Counted from the stretch's first letter, positions 42,937 through 51,829 are shown. The stretch is DNA of 64,000 nt from Isoptericola halotolerans (GCF_013149785.1 NZ_JABEZU010000001.1:868001-932000); one strand, 5' to 3'. The notes: generated from the sequence alone by a model not told the origin. Translations and numbers: made by a program.

Positions 42937-44466
42937 CTATCTCCGGGTCAGCAGGCCGTGCTCCATCGCGTACAGCGCGGTGGCGGCGCGGGTGGACGCG
43001 CCGATCTTGACGTAGACGTCCTGCACGTGGTGCTCGGCGGTCCGCCGCGCGATGACGAGGGTGTCGGCGATCTGCTGGTTGGAGAGCCCGTCCGCGACCA
43101 GCCGGAGGACCTCGACCTGGCGGTCCGTGAGCCCGTCCGGGTGCCCCGGGCGGACGTGCGCCCGATGGCCGGCCGCCTCGAGGACGGCCTCGACGACCTC
43201 GCCGTCGAGCCGTCCTGCGCGGACGGAGTCCCGCAGGTGGTGCGCAGCCTCCCGGGTGGACGACCGGCCTCGGCCCGGACGGTCCTCGAGGAGCGTGCAG
43301 TAGGCGTCTGCCGCTGCGAGGACGCGGGATGGTACAGAGATCCGGTCACCGGTGAGCCCTCGGTGGTACCCGCTCCCGTCGTTGCGCTCGTGGTGCTGAC
43401 CGGCGAGGAGAGCCACGTCGGCCAGCTCGGGGACGCGGGCGAGCACGCGCTCGGAGTGGTACGGGTGGAGTCGCGTCTGGTCGCGCTCCGTGGCGGTCAG
43501 GGGCGATGCCTTCGACCAGTGCCGGCTCGGCGCGGCGACCCGGCCGATGTCGTGGAGGTGGCCGGCGATGCGCACCGTCCGCACGTCCGCACCGAGCCCG
43601 AGCCGTGCAGCGGCCTCGGCCCCGAGGCCCGCGACCGTGGTCGAGTGTCCCTGCAGGCAGGGGGCCTTCAGGTCGACGAGGTCGCCGAAGGTGCGCGCCA
43701 CCGCCTCCCGCTCGGAGAGGTCGACCCGCCGCACCGGGTCGGGTTCAGCGTCGAGGACCACGTCGAAGGGGTCGACGTCGGCGATGCCGTCGAGGAGGTC
43801 GTCGGCGTGCGTGAGGAACGCGCCGGCGACGGCAGGGTCCAGGGCGGTACCGGTCCGGCGCCGGACCTCCGTGAGCGCGGGCCGAGGGCCGGTGGACAGC
43901 AGGAACAGCACCGCGACGGAGGCGACGTGCATCACCCGGGTGGGCAGCGGTAGCTCGTCGCCGGAGAGCGGCGGGTACCCGCTGCCGTCCCACATGGCGG
44001 TGGTGGCGGCGAGGCACTCCTGGACGGGTGCTGCCAGCCCCAGCCGGCGGGACGCCTCGCGAGCCACCTCGCAGGTCGCGACGGGCGCCTCGGCGTCGAT
44101 CGACCGGACGTGGCGGGCCGTCGTCGCCAGCGCGCCGAGCCAGGACCGCCCGGTCGCGGCAGCCAGGCCCGGCACCCAGACGCGCAGGAGGTCGCGCGGA
44201 TCGCTCTCGTCCACGCGCTGGGCGAGCCGGGTGGCGGCGACGTCGTCGCCCAGCGCCTGGGACAGCTCGTGCGAGTACGCGGTGCAGCCGAGGTGCTGGA
44301 GCAGCGACGTGTAGAGGACCTCCCGCACCGTGGCCTCGTCACAGCCGATCGTCCGCGCCAGCCGGGTCGCGACCGTGCACCGGAGCAGGGACTCGTCGGT
44401 CGCCGATCCGGTGCCGAGGTCGGTGACCGCGGCGAGCCCTGCGAGCAGGCTGAGCAGACGGAACAC
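42937..44466 (-). CDS. Tandem HD-GYP-like domains fused to a LuxR helix-turn-helix
   Basis: A 509-residue protein. Two HD-GYP-like halves can be seen, the first with MWDGSGYPPLSGDELPLPTR (about 145-165), and the second with AGHLHDIGR, HPYHSERVLARVPEL and HHERNDGSGYHRGL (about 285-365). The last 65 residues are a LuxR/GerE domain (LTDRQVEVLRLVADGLSNQQ). The first half lacks the HD pair and the second has GYH instead of GYP, so cyclic-di-GMP hydrolysis is uncertain. The start MFRLLSLLAGLAAVTDLGTG at GTG 44466 matches homologues, although the frame opens at 44508. Confidence 0.75.
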   Translation of the reverse strand: MFRLLSLLAGLAAVTDLGTGSATDESLLRCTVATRLARTIGCDEATVREVLYTSLLQHLGCTAYSHELSQALGDDVAATRLAQRVDESDPRDLLRVWVPGLAAATGRSWLGALATTARHVRSIDAEAPVATCEVAREASRRLGLAAPVQECLAATTAMWDGSGYPPLSGDELPLPTRVMHVASVAVLFLLSTGPRPALTEVRRRTGTALDPAVAGAFLTHADDLLDGIADVDPFDVVLDAEPDPVRRVDLSEREAVARTFGDLVDLKAPCLQGHSTTVAGLGAEAAARLGLGADVRTVRIAGHLHDIGRVAAPSRHWSKASPLTATERDQTRLHPYHSERVLARVPELADVALLAGQHHERNDGSGYHRGLTGDRISVPSRVLAAADAYCTLLEDRPGRGRSSTREAAHHLRDSVRAGRLDGEVVEAVLEAAGHRAHVRPGHPDGLTDRQVEVLRLVADGLSNQQIADTLVIARRTAEHHVQDVYVKIGASTRAATALYAMEHGLLTRR

Positions 44467-44528
44467 CTGTCCACAGTGGCACCGTCGTCGGCCGGACGCC
44501 ATCGTCACCGGGCGTCTCGCGGGGAGCG

Positions 44529-45482
44529 TCAGCGCCGGTCGTCCGGCGCGGCGAGCGCGACCAGCTCAGCACGCAGGTTCTGCTCGGCCGCGTCGCTCCA
44601 GCGGTGCCGCCCTGCCGACGTGCGGTACAGCCCAGGCCCCGTGTGCAGCGTGAGGAGCTGATCGAGCACCGCACCGCGTCCCGCTCGGAAGTCGCCGTCG
44701 GTGACGTGCCCGTACTCGGCGCGGACCTGTGCCACGTAGCGGTGGTAACGCCTCGGGTCGGCGCCGAGGATCGCGAGGTCGGCGTCGCTGACCAGGCATC
44801 CCGCGAGATCGCTCGGGTCGGGGTCGTGGCCGGCGGTGAGCAGCACGAGCCGTTCCACCTCCGCGAGGTCCGGGCGGGTGAGGCCTCCGAGCTCGACGAA
44901 GGGCTCCAGGAGGGCGCGGGTGAGCGCGGCGGAGCGTTCCTCGTCGTCCGGGGTGGCGCCGTCGTGCACCGCGTCGTGGAACCACAGCGCGACCGCGGCA
45001 CGCCGCTCCACCTCGTCGCGGCGGGTACCCAGGAGGGGCAGGGCGTCGAGGGTGTCCGCCAGGTGGAGCCGCCCGTGGTAGACGCGGTGGGGCTCGCGCC
45101 ACCGGTCGACGACCTCCTCTCCGACGGCGTGGACGGTGCTCGTCGGTGCGTGCCCGACGCTCCCGGCGTCGGGCCACAGCGCGCCCCACCGGTCCAGCAG
45201 CGCCGGGCGCTTCGCCCGTCGTCGTTCGTGGCCGGGCACCCGCAGGCCGGAGGCGGCGAGACGCCGGGCCAGGGTGCCGCCGTCGACGGGGGTCGCCCCG
45301 GCGGTGACCAGGTCGTCGTACCGGTCGGCGGGGACGTCGTAGTGGTCGAGGTCGAAGGCGCGGTCGGGGATGCCGGCGGCCCGGGCGAACGTCCGCAGCT
45401 CGTGCAGGGAGGAGTCGGAGACCAGGTGGGACCAGAGTCGGTCGTGCGCGGGCCAGGCGGGCGGGTCGACGAGGACGGTCAC
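44529..45482 (-). CDS. DUF4031-HD domain fusion protein
   Basis: A 317-residue fusion. The N-terminal 95 residues are DUF4031 (MTVLVDPPAWPAHDRLWSHL, FDLDHYDVPADRYDDLVTAG). The rest is a metal-dependent HD-like phosphohydrolase region with YHGRLHLADTLD, LWFHDAVHDG and VSDADLAILGADPRRYHRY. The substrate is unknown, possibly a nucleotide. GTG 45482 overlaps the stop of the GntR gene (GTGA), so it is expressed with the gluconate repressor. Confidence 0.8.
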   Translation of the reverse strand: MTVLVDPPAWPAHDRLWSHLVSDSSLHELRTFARAAGIPDRAFDLDHYDVPADRYDDLVTAGATPVDGGTLARRLAASGLRVPGHERRRAKRPALLDRWGALWPDAGSVGHAPTSTVHAVGEEVVDRWREPHRVYHGRLHLADTLDALPLLGTRRDEVERRAAVALWFHDAVHDGATPDDEERSAALTRALLEPFVELGGLTRPDLAEVERLVLLTAGHDPDPSDLAGCLVSDADLAILGADPRRYHRYVAQVRAEYGHVTDGDFRAGRGAVLDQLLTLHTGPGLYRTSAGRHRWSDAAEQNLRAELVALAAPDDRR

Positions 45483-46189
45483 CGGTGCTCCCCGACCGGG
45501 CCGGCGGCGTCGAGGGCCGTGCGAACCTCGCCGACCAACGCCGACATCGCCGCCTCGGCAGCCGCGGCGTCACTGTCGGCGACGGCGCGGGCGACGGCCT
45601 CGTGCTGGTCGAGCGCCTCGGGGACGGGTGCGGCGGGCATGAGTCCCAGGTGGGTGCGACCGGTGAGCACCTCGGCGACCACGGCGGCCAACGCGCCGAA
45701 CATCTCGTTGCCGCTGGCTCGCAGCAGCAGCTCGTGCATCCGGATGTCGAGGGCGAGGAACTCGGTGAGGTCGCCGCGGGCGCCGAGCACGCGCATGCGG
45801 TCGGCGAGGTCGACGAGCTCGGCGCGCTGCTCGGCGCTCGCGTGCCGGGCGGCGCCGGCGGCGGCCAGCGGTTCGACGGCGTGGCGGAGCTCGGTGAGGG
45901 TGCGCAGCTGCTCGTCGCGGCCGGGTCCGGCCAGCCGCCAGCGGATGACGCGGGGGTCGAGGACGTTCCACTCGGCCATGGGCAGCACGACGAGGCCGAC
46001 GCGGCGGCGGGAGCGGACGAGGCCGAGTCCCTCCAGCATCCGCATGACCTCGCGGGCCACTGTGCGGGATACCTGGTGCTGTGTTCCGATCGACTCGAGG
46101 GTGAGGGGAGTACCGGGCACGATGTCGCCGCTGGTGATGGCCCTCCCGACGGCGTCGAGGACGGCGCTGTGCAGGGCGGGTGGCGGCAT
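45479..46189 (-). CDS. GntR/FadR-type repressor of the gluconate genes
   Basis: A 236-residue GntR-family regulator. The N-terminal winged helix (about 8-70) has LESIGTQHQVSRTVAREVMRMLE. The C-terminal FCD ligand domain has FLALDIRMHELLLRASGNEM with the metal-binding D/H residues and DQHEAVARAVADSDAAAAEAAM. It is divergent from gntK-gntP and probably represses them, with gluconate or a phosphate ester as ligand (inference). A TAGGCT box 6 nt before the ATG implies a leaderless mRNA. Confidence 0.88.
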   Translation of the reverse strand: MPPPALHSAVLDAVGRAITSGDIVPGTPLTLESIGTQHQVSRTVAREVMRMLEGLGLVRSRRRVGLVVLPMAEWNVLDPRVIRWRLAGPGRDEQLRTLTELRHAVEPLAAAGAARHASAEQRAELVDLADRMRVLGARGDLTEFLALDIRMHELLLRASGNEMFGALAAVVAEVLTGRTHLGLMPAAPVPEALDQHEAVARAVADSDAAAAEAAMSALVGEVRTALDAAGPVGEHR

Positions 46190-46195
46190 GGTGAG

Positions 46196-46201
46196 AGCCT
46201 A
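46196..46201 (-). promoter_or_regulatory. -10 box of the leaderless gntR-type gene
   Basis: TAGGCT on the minus strand, 6 nt before ATG 46189. It lies 21 bp from the nearer operator, allowing autoregulation. Confidence 0.55.
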
Positions 46202-46222
46202 GCGGCGCACCGAGCTCCCGCA

Positions 46223-46260
46223 ATTGGTGTCACCAATGGCTTGCCAAAGGTGCTACCAAT
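46223..46260. promoter_or_regulatory. Paired GntR-type operators before gntK
   Basis: Site 1 (46223-46237) is ATTGGTGTCACCAAT, a perfect 7-bp palindrome. Site 2 (46246-46260) is AAAGGTGCTACCAAT, matching it at 12 of 15. Their centres are 23 bp apart, about two helical turns. Both fit the GT-N3-AC core of FadR-type sites. A possible -35 TTGCCA (46241-46246) lies between and under them. Confidence 0.72.
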
Positions 46261-46306
46261 AGTGCATCCTCGACGGACTGACCCACCGACACGGAAGTCG
46301 AGACTC

Positions 46307-46864
46307 ATGGACACCGACGTCACACCCGCCGGCACGCCGGAGGTCGCCCATCTCGTCGTCATGGGGGTGGCCGGATCGGGCAAGACCACCGTCGCGACGC
46401 TGCTCGCCGACCGCCTCGGTGTCGAGTACGCCGAGGCCGACCAGTTCCACTCCGCGCAGAACATCGCCAAGATGACGGCCGGGACCGCGCTCACCGATGC
46501 TGACCGTGCCCCCTGGCTCGAGGCGATCCGGGACTGGCTGACCGCCGAGGCCGACGCCGGACGCCCCGGCGTCGTCACCTGCTCCGCCCTCAAGCGTTCC
46601 TACCGCGACGTGCTGCGCTCCGCCCGCGGGCTGGTGCGGTTCGTCCACCTGGACGGCAGCCCCGAGCTCCTCGCCGAGCGGATCACCGCGCGGTCCGGTC
46701 ACTTCATGCCGACCTCGCTGCTGCCCTCCCAGCTCGCCACCCTCGAACCACTGGACGACGACGAGGACGGGCTCACCGTCGACATCGCCGTCCCCCCCAC
46801 GGAGATCGTCGACGACGTCGTCGCGCGGTGCGCCATCACGACGTCGGCAGGGAGCCCCGCATGA
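46307..46864 (+). CDS. gntK: Gluconokinase
   Basis: A 185-residue P-loop kinase making 6-phosphogluconate. Walker A is GVAGSGKTT (about 20-28), then EADQFHSAQNIAKMTAG, the substrate motif, LTDADRAPWLEAIRDWL, CSALKRSYRDVLR and RSGHFMPTSLLPSQLATLE, all diagnostic of GntK/IdnK. ATG 46307 lies 47 bases after the second operator. The stop overlaps the gntP ATG (ATGA). Confidence 0.95.
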   Translation: MDTDVTPAGTPEVAHLVVMGVAGSGKTTVATLLADRLGVEYAEADQFHSAQNIAKMTAGTALTDADRAPWLEAIRDWLTAEADAGRPGVVTCSALKRSYRDVLRSARGLVRFVHLDGSPELLAERITARSGHFMPTSLLPSQLATLEPLDDDEDGLTVDIAVPPTEIVDDVVARCAITTSAGSPA

Positions 46865-48255
46865 CCATGGACGACTGGACCCAGACCCTCAGCGCCGGCC
46901 CCCTGCTCGCGATCGCCGCCGCGGCCGTCGCGCTGCTGCTGGTCCTCATCATCAAGGTCCACCTGCACGCGTTCGTCGCGCTCATCCTGGTCAGCCTGCT
47001 CACCGCGGTGGCGGCCGGGCTGCCGGCCGGGGGCATCGTCGACGTGCTGCTCGACGGCTTCGGCAGCACCCTGGCGGCCGTCGCGCTGCTGGTCGGGCTG
47101 GGGGCGATGCTCGGACGGCTGGTCGAGACCAGCGGCGGGGCGAAGGTCCTCACCGACGTGCTCATCGCGCGGTTCGGCGAGCGACGCGCCCCGCTGGCGC
47201 TCGGGATCGCCTCGCTGCTGTTCGGCTTCCCGATCTTCTTCGACGCCGGCCTGGTCGTCATGCTGCCGATCGTGTTCGCCGTCGCGCGTCGCCTCGGCGG
47301 GTCGCTGCTGCTGTACGGCCTGCCCGTCGCCGGTGCCTTCTCCGCCATGCACATCTACGTGCCGCCCCACCCCGGGCCGGTGGCGGCCTCGGAGTTCCTC
47401 GGCGCGAACGTCGGCATCGTCATCCTCGTCGGGCTGGTCGTGGCGATCCCGACCTGGTACGTGACGGCCTATCTCTTCGGCCGGTTCGCCGGCCGGCGCA
47501 TCCAGCTCCCCGTGCCGGAGATCCTCGGCCGCGCCGACGACGCCCAGATCGAGAACCCGCCGCGCTTCGGCGCCGTCGTCGGGATCCTCCTGCTGCCGCT
47601 GGTGCTGATCTTCGCCAACACCGGGCTCGAGACCGCGGCGACGGCCGGTTGGATCGACACCGACAACGGGGCCGTCGCCGCGACGGTCGCCGTCGCGGGC
47701 GCCGTCGGCTCCACCCCCGTGGCCCTGCTCATCTCGGTGCTCGTCGCGGCCTGGGTGCTGGGGCGCCGTCGAGGGGTCGAGGGCACCGCCCTGGAGAAGA
47801 CCCTCGACTCCGCGCTCGGCCCCGTCGCCTCGGTCATCCTCATCACCGGCGCCGGAGGGATGTTCGGCGGCGTGCTGCGTGCCTCCGGCATCGGTGACGC
47901 GCTGGCCGACGTGCTCGGCGACATGGGGCTGCCGGTCATCGTGGCCGGGTTCGTCATCGCCGCGGCGCTGCGCGTGGCGCAGGGCTCGGCGACCGTCGCG
48001 CTCACCACCGCGGCCGGGCTCATCGCCCCCGCAGTGCTCAACGGCGGGTACGGCGCGGTCGAGCTGGCCGCGATCGTGATCGCCGTCGCCGCCGGGTCCG
48101 TGGTGCTCAGCCACGTCAACGACTCGGGGTTCTGGCTGGTCGGCCGGTTCTTCGACATGGACGTGCGCACCACGCTGCGCACCTGGACCGTCATGGAGAC
48201 GGCGATCGGCGTGATGGGCTTCGCGATCGCGTGCGTGATCTTCGCCGTCGCCTGA
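46861..48255 (+). CDS. gntP: Gluconate:H+ symporter GntP family
   Basis: A 464-residue GntP-family permease with about 12-14 helices. It has FGSTLAAVALLVGLGAMLGR, FGFPIFFDAGLVVMLPIVF, VPPHPGPVAASEFLGANVG, GAGGMFGGVLRASGIG and VLSHVNDSGFWLV, all strongly conserved in the family. It imports gluconate for GntK. The gene is followed by a 58-bp palindrome. Confidence 0.94.
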   Translation: MTMDDWTQTLSAGPLLAIAAAAVALLLVLIIKVHLHAFVALILVSLLTAVAAGLPAGGIVDVLLDGFGSTLAAVALLVGLGAMLGRLVETSGGAKVLTDVLIARFGERRAPLALGIASLLFGFPIFFDAGLVVMLPIVFAVARRLGGSLLLYGLPVAGAFSAMHIYVPPHPGPVAASEFLGANVGIVILVGLVVAIPTWYVTAYLFGRFAGRRIQLPVPEILGRADDAQIENPPRFGAVVGILLLPLVLIFANTGLETAATAGWIDTDNGAVAATVAVAGAVGSTPVALLISVLVAAWVLGRRRGVEGTALEKTLDSALGPVASVILITGAGGMFGGVLRASGIGDALADVLGDMGLPVIVAGFVIAAALRVAQGSATVALTTAAGLIAPAVLNGGYGAVELAAIVIAVAAGSVVLSHVNDSGFWLVGRFFDMDVRTTLRTWTVMETAIGVMGFAIACVIFAVA

Positions 48256-48275
48256 TTCTGGCGGCCCGTCCCCTG

Positions 48276-48333
48276 CCGAGCATGCGCTGAGGGACCGTCC
48301 GGTCGACCGGACGGTCCCTCAGCGCATGCTCGG
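48276..48333. terminator. 58-bp perfect palindrome C between gntP and ackA
   Basis: Arms 48276-48304 and 48305-48333 (29 bp each) are exact reverse complements with no loop. It lies between the convergent gntP and ackA genes and can serve both as terminator. Its outer 25 bases match hairpin A near the start of the window at 22 positions. Confidence 0.85.
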
Positions 48334-48391
48334 CGGTGACCGTCAGCCGGCGGTGACCGTCAGCCGGCGGTGACCGTCAGCCGGCGGTGAC
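48331..48391. repeat. 17-bp tandem repeat over the ackA stop
   Basis: A 17-bp unit is present three times exactly (48331-48347, 48348-48364, 48365-48381) plus a partial copy. Each full unit contains a copy of the ackA C-terminal codons and stop, so the stop codon is echoed downstream of the gene. The unit begins at the right end of palindrome C. Confidence 0.88.
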
Positions 48392-49660
48392 CGCCGCCGC
48401 CGGCCGCCGCCCGTCGACCGCCTCGACGCACTGGCGGGCGATCGCGAGCTCCTCCTGGGTCGGGACCACCATGACCAGGGTCGACGTCCAGTCGGGGGAG
48501 ATGATCCGCTCCCCGCCGCGCGCGGCGTTGCGGTCCGCGTCGACGGCGATCCCGAAGCCCTCGAGGCCCTCGCAGACGGCGGCCCGCACCGCAGGGTCGT
48601 TCTCGCCGACGCCCGCGGTGAAGGCGACGACGTCCACCCGGCCGAGCAGGGCCGCGTACGCGCCGACGTACTTCTTGAGCCGGTGGACGTAGACGTCGAA
48701 CGCGAGGGCCGCGCCGTCGTCGCCGGCGTCGATCAGCTGCCGCAGCTCCCGGAAGTCGTTGACCCCGGACAGCCCGAGCATGCCCGAGCGCTTGTTGAGC
48801 AGCGTGTCGAGCTCGTCGATGCTCATGCCCGCGTTGCGCGCCAGGTGGAAGACGACCGCCGGGTCGACGTCGCCGGAGCGGGTGCCCATGACCAGGCCCT
48901 CCAGCGGGGTCAGCCCCATCGAGGTGTCCACCGGCACCCCGCCGCGGACGGCCGACGCGGACGCACCGTTGCCGAGGTGCAGCACGATCGTGTGGAGGTC
49001 CTGCACGCGACGGCCCAGCACGCGCGCCACCTTGCCGGCGACGTACTGGTGGCTGGTGCCGTGGAACCCGTAGCGGCGCACGTCGTGCGCGGCGGCGACC
49101 TCCCGGTCGATCGCGTAGGTGTAGGCCGCCGCGGGCAGCTGCTGGAAGAACGCCGTGTCGAACACCGCCACGTGCGGCACGTCGGCCAGCAGCTCGCGAG
49201 CCACCCGGATGCCCTGCACGTTCGCCGGGTTGTGCAGGGGAGCGAGCGGCACCAGGGCCTCGATCCGGTCCACCACGCCGTCGTCGACCACCACCGGCCC
49301 GGAGAACTCCGCCCCGCCGTGCACCACCCGGTGCCCGACGGCGTAGATCCCGGCGTCCGCGAGCCGCGGGCCGATCTCGTCGAACATCCCCAGCGCGATC
49401 CGCAACGCCTCGCCGTGGTCCGGGACCTCGAGCTCGCGCCGGGTGCGGTTGCCGGCGAAGGTATGGCTGACGATGCCGCCCGAGGAGCCACCCGACTCGC
49501 CGATGCGCTCGATCGTCCCCGCGGCGATCGCCTCCCCGCCGACCGGGTTGACGAGCTGGTACTTCAGCGACGAAGAGCCCGAGTTCAGCACCAGCACCGA
49601 CCCGTGCGCCCCGTACGCGCTGTACGGGTTGGGCCGCTCGGCCTCGGGGAGGATGCTCAT
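48377..49660 (-). CDS. ackA: Acetate kinase
   Basis: A 427-residue ASKHA kinase converting acetyl phosphate and ADP to acetate and ATP. It has VLVLNSGSSSLKYQL, GHRVVHGG, VFDTAFFQQLP, YGFHGTSHQYV, LHLGNGASASAV, GLTPLEGLVMGTRSGDVDP and FTAGVGENDP. The first 20 residues are an extension rich in Pro/Tyr. The ATG overlaps the pta stop (ATGA). Together with Xfp and Pta it yields ATP from acetyl phosphate. Confidence 0.96.
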   Translation of the reverse strand: MSILPEAERPNPYSAYGAHGSVLVLNSGSSSLKYQLVNPVGGEAIAAGTIERIGESGGSSGGIVSHTFAGNRTRRELEVPDHGEALRIALGMFDEIGPRLADAGIYAVGHRVVHGGAEFSGPVVVDDGVVDRIEALVPLAPLHNPANVQGIRVARELLADVPHVAVFDTAFFQQLPAAAYTYAIDREVAAAHDVRRYGFHGTSHQYVAGKVARVLGRRVQDLHTIVLHLGNGASASAVRGGVPVDTSMGLTPLEGLVMGTRSGDVDPAVVFHLARNAGMSIDELDTLLNKRSGMLGLSGVNDFRELRQLIDAGDDGAALAFDVYVHRLKKYVGAYAALLGRVDVVAFTAGVGENDPAVRAAVCEGLEGFGIAVDADRNAARGGERIISPDWTSTLVMVVPTQEELAIARQCVEAVDGRRPAAAVTAG

Positions 49661-51783
49661 GCGGACGCTCCGTTCGTCGTGCTCGGGGTGGACTGCGCCT
49701 GGATCGCCGTGATCGCGACCGTGTTGACGATGTCGGCCACCAGCGCCCCGCGGGACAGGTCGTTGACCGGCTTGTTGAGGCCCTGCAGCACCGGCCCGAC
49801 GGCGACCGCACCGGCCGAGCGCTGCACCGCCTTGTACGTGTTGTTGCCGGTGTTGAGGTCCGGGAAGATGAAGACGCTCGCCCGGCCGGCCACGGTCGAG
49901 TCCGGCAGCTTGGACGCCGCGACGGAGACGTCCACCGCGGCGTCGTACTGGATCGGCCCCTCGACGCTGAGCTCCGGGTGGCGCTCGCGCACGAGGTCGG
50001 TGGCGGCGCGCACCTTGTCGACGTCGGCACCCGAGCCGGACGTGCCCGTCGAGTAGGACAGCATGGCGATCCGGGGGTCCACCGCGAACTGCGCGGCCGT
50101 GGCCGCTGACGACGCCGCGATGTCGGCGAGCTGCTCCGCCGTCGGGTCCGGGTTGACGGCGCAGTCGCCGTAGACGAGCACACGGTCGGGCAGGCACATG
50201 AGGAAGACCGAGGACACCACGGACACCTCCGGCTTCGTCTTGATGATCTCGAACGACGGCCGGATCGTGTGCGCGGTGGTGTGGGCGGCGCCGGAGACCA
50301 TGCCGTCGGCCAGTCCCAGGTGCACCATCATCGTGCCGAAGTAGGACACGTCGGTGACGATCTCGCGGGCCCGCTCGACCGTCATGCCCTTGTGCGCCCG
50401 CAGCCGCGTGTACTCGGTGGCGAAGCGCTCGACGTGCTCCGGGTCCGTGGGGGACCGCACCACCGCGGCGGAGATGTCCAGCCCGAGCTCCGTGGCGCGC
50501 GCACGGATCGCCGTCTCGTCGCCGAGGATCACCAGGTCGGCGATGCCGCGCGCCAGGACCGTGGAGGCGGCCCGCAGGATGCGGTCGTCGCCCCCCTCGG
50601 GCAGGACCACCCGGCGGCGGTCCGCTCGCGCCCGCTCGACCAGCTCGTGCTCGAACATCAGGGGCGTCACCACCGGGGTGCGCTCGACGTCGAGCCGCGC
50701 CAGGAGCTCGTCGCCGTCGACCCGCTGCTCGAACATGGCGCGGGCGACGTCGTGCTTGCGCTGCGCGGTCGCCGTCATCGCCCCGCGGGTCCGGGCGGCG
50801 ACCCCGGCCACCTCGTAGGTGTCCATCGTGGTGGTGATGATCGGCACGTGGGGCTCCAGCGCGGCCGCGAGCTGGCCCGAGCGCCCGGACGGCCGGTACC
50901 CGCCGGTGAGGATCAGCCCTGCCAGGGAGGCGAAGCGCGGTGCGGCCTGCACGGACAGCAGCCCGAGCAGCACGTCCGTGCGGTCGCCGGGTGTGATGAC
51001 CACGGTGCCGTCGGCGAGGTGACCGAGCATGTGCTCGAACGTCATCGCCCCCACGATCACGTCGAGCGCCTCACGGGCCATGAGGTCCGGGTCCCCGAGG
51101 AGCAGGGTGCCGTCGACGGCGTCGGCGAGCTGGGCGACGGTGGGAGCCCCCAGGAACGGTTCCTCCGGGATGACCCACGTCGGCAGGCCCTGGCCGCTGA
51201 TGCCGGCACGCGCCGCCGCGGGCATGTCCGTGACGACCTCCTCGGCGCGGTTCACCACGACGGCGATCGGCTGGGCATGGCCCGCCCGCAGCTCGGTGAG
51301 GCTCAGGCGCGTCAGCGTCGTCACGTCGTCGACGCCACGGCCGCGCCCCGAGACCACCAGCAGCACGGGGGAGTCGAGGTTGGCGGCCACGCGGGCGTTG
51401 AACGCGAGCTCCGTCGCGCCCGAGACGTCCGTGTAGTCCGTGCCGAGCACGACGACGGCGTCACAGCGGGCGGCGACGGCGTGGTAGCGCGCGACGATCC
51501 GGGCGAGCGCGGCCTCCGGGTCGGCGTGCACGTCGTCGTAGGTCACTCCCACCGCGTCGGCGTAGTCGAGGTCCACGCCGTCGTGCGCGAGCATCATCTC
51601 CAGGACGTGGTCGCGCACCCCCGTCCCGCCGTCGGCCGCGGGGCGCTCCGGGACGCGCGAGACCGCTCGGAAGACCCCGACGCGCTGCACCTGGCGGACC
51701 AGGAGGTCGAGCACCCCCAGTGCGACCGTCGACTTGCCGGTGTCCCCCTCGGGGGACGCGATGTAGATGCTCCGTGTGCTCAC
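49657..51783 (-). CDS. pta: Phosphate acetyltransferase (long form)
   Basis: A 708-residue Pta of the long type. It has an N-terminal BioD-like P-loop domain (IASPEGDTGKSTVALGVLDL, residues 8-27), a DRTGG domain in the middle (VITPGDRTDVLLGLL), and the C-terminal catalytic PTA_PTB domain (VVLPEGGDDRILRAAS, SYSTGTSGSGADVDKV, FIFPDLNTGNNTYKAVQRS). It interconverts acetyl-CoA and acetyl phosphate. It starts with GTG. A CATTCCACCGCA motif 35 nt upstream is shared with xfp. Confidence 0.96.
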   Translation of the reverse strand: MSTRSIYIASPEGDTGKSTVALGVLDLLVRQVQRVGVFRAVSRVPERPAADGGTGVRDHVLEMMLAHDGVDLDYADAVGVTYDDVHADPEAALARIVARYHAVAARCDAVVVLGTDYTDVSGATELAFNARVAANLDSPVLLVVSGRGRGVDDVTTLTRLSLTELRAGHAQPIAVVVNRAEEVVTDMPAAARAGISGQGLPTWVIPEEPFLGAPTVAQLADAVDGTLLLGDPDLMAREALDVIVGAMTFEHMLGHLADGTVVITPGDRTDVLLGLLSVQAAPRFASLAGLILTGGYRPSGRSGQLAAALEPHVPIITTTMDTYEVAGVAARTRGAMTATAQRKHDVARAMFEQRVDGDELLARLDVERTPVVTPLMFEHELVERARADRRRVVLPEGGDDRILRAASTVLARGIADLVILGDETAIRARATELGLDISAAVVRSPTDPEHVERFATEYTRLRAHKGMTVERAREIVTDVSYFGTMMVHLGLADGMVSGAAHTTAHTIRPSFEIIKTKPEVSVVSSVFLMCLPDRVLVYGDCAVNPDPTAEQLADIAASSAATAAQFAVDPRIAMLSYSTGTSGSGADVDKVRAATDLVRERHPELSVEGPIQYDAAVDVSVAASKLPDSTVAGRASVFIFPDLNTGNNTYKAVQRSAGAVAVGPVLQGLNKPVNDLSRGALVADIVNTVAITAIQAQSTPSTTNGASA

Positions 51784-51817
51784 TGCCCACCTGTTCGCTC
51801 GCGTCGGACGTCACGCC

Positions 51818-51829
51818 CATTCCACCGCA
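51818..51829 (-). promoter_or_regulatory. Shared upstream motif of pta
   Basis: CATTCCACCGCA on the plus strand (TGCGGTGGAATG in the direction of pta) lies 35 nt before the GTG. The same 12 bases lie upstream of xfp. TGGAAT within it could be a -10. Confidence 0.45.

Noticed and set aside
42926-42937. An operator for the MFS transporter gene (GGTAG-ac-CTACC)
   Set aside because: The arms are only 5 bp and overlap the stop of the neighbouring gene. It is too short to claim without a second site.
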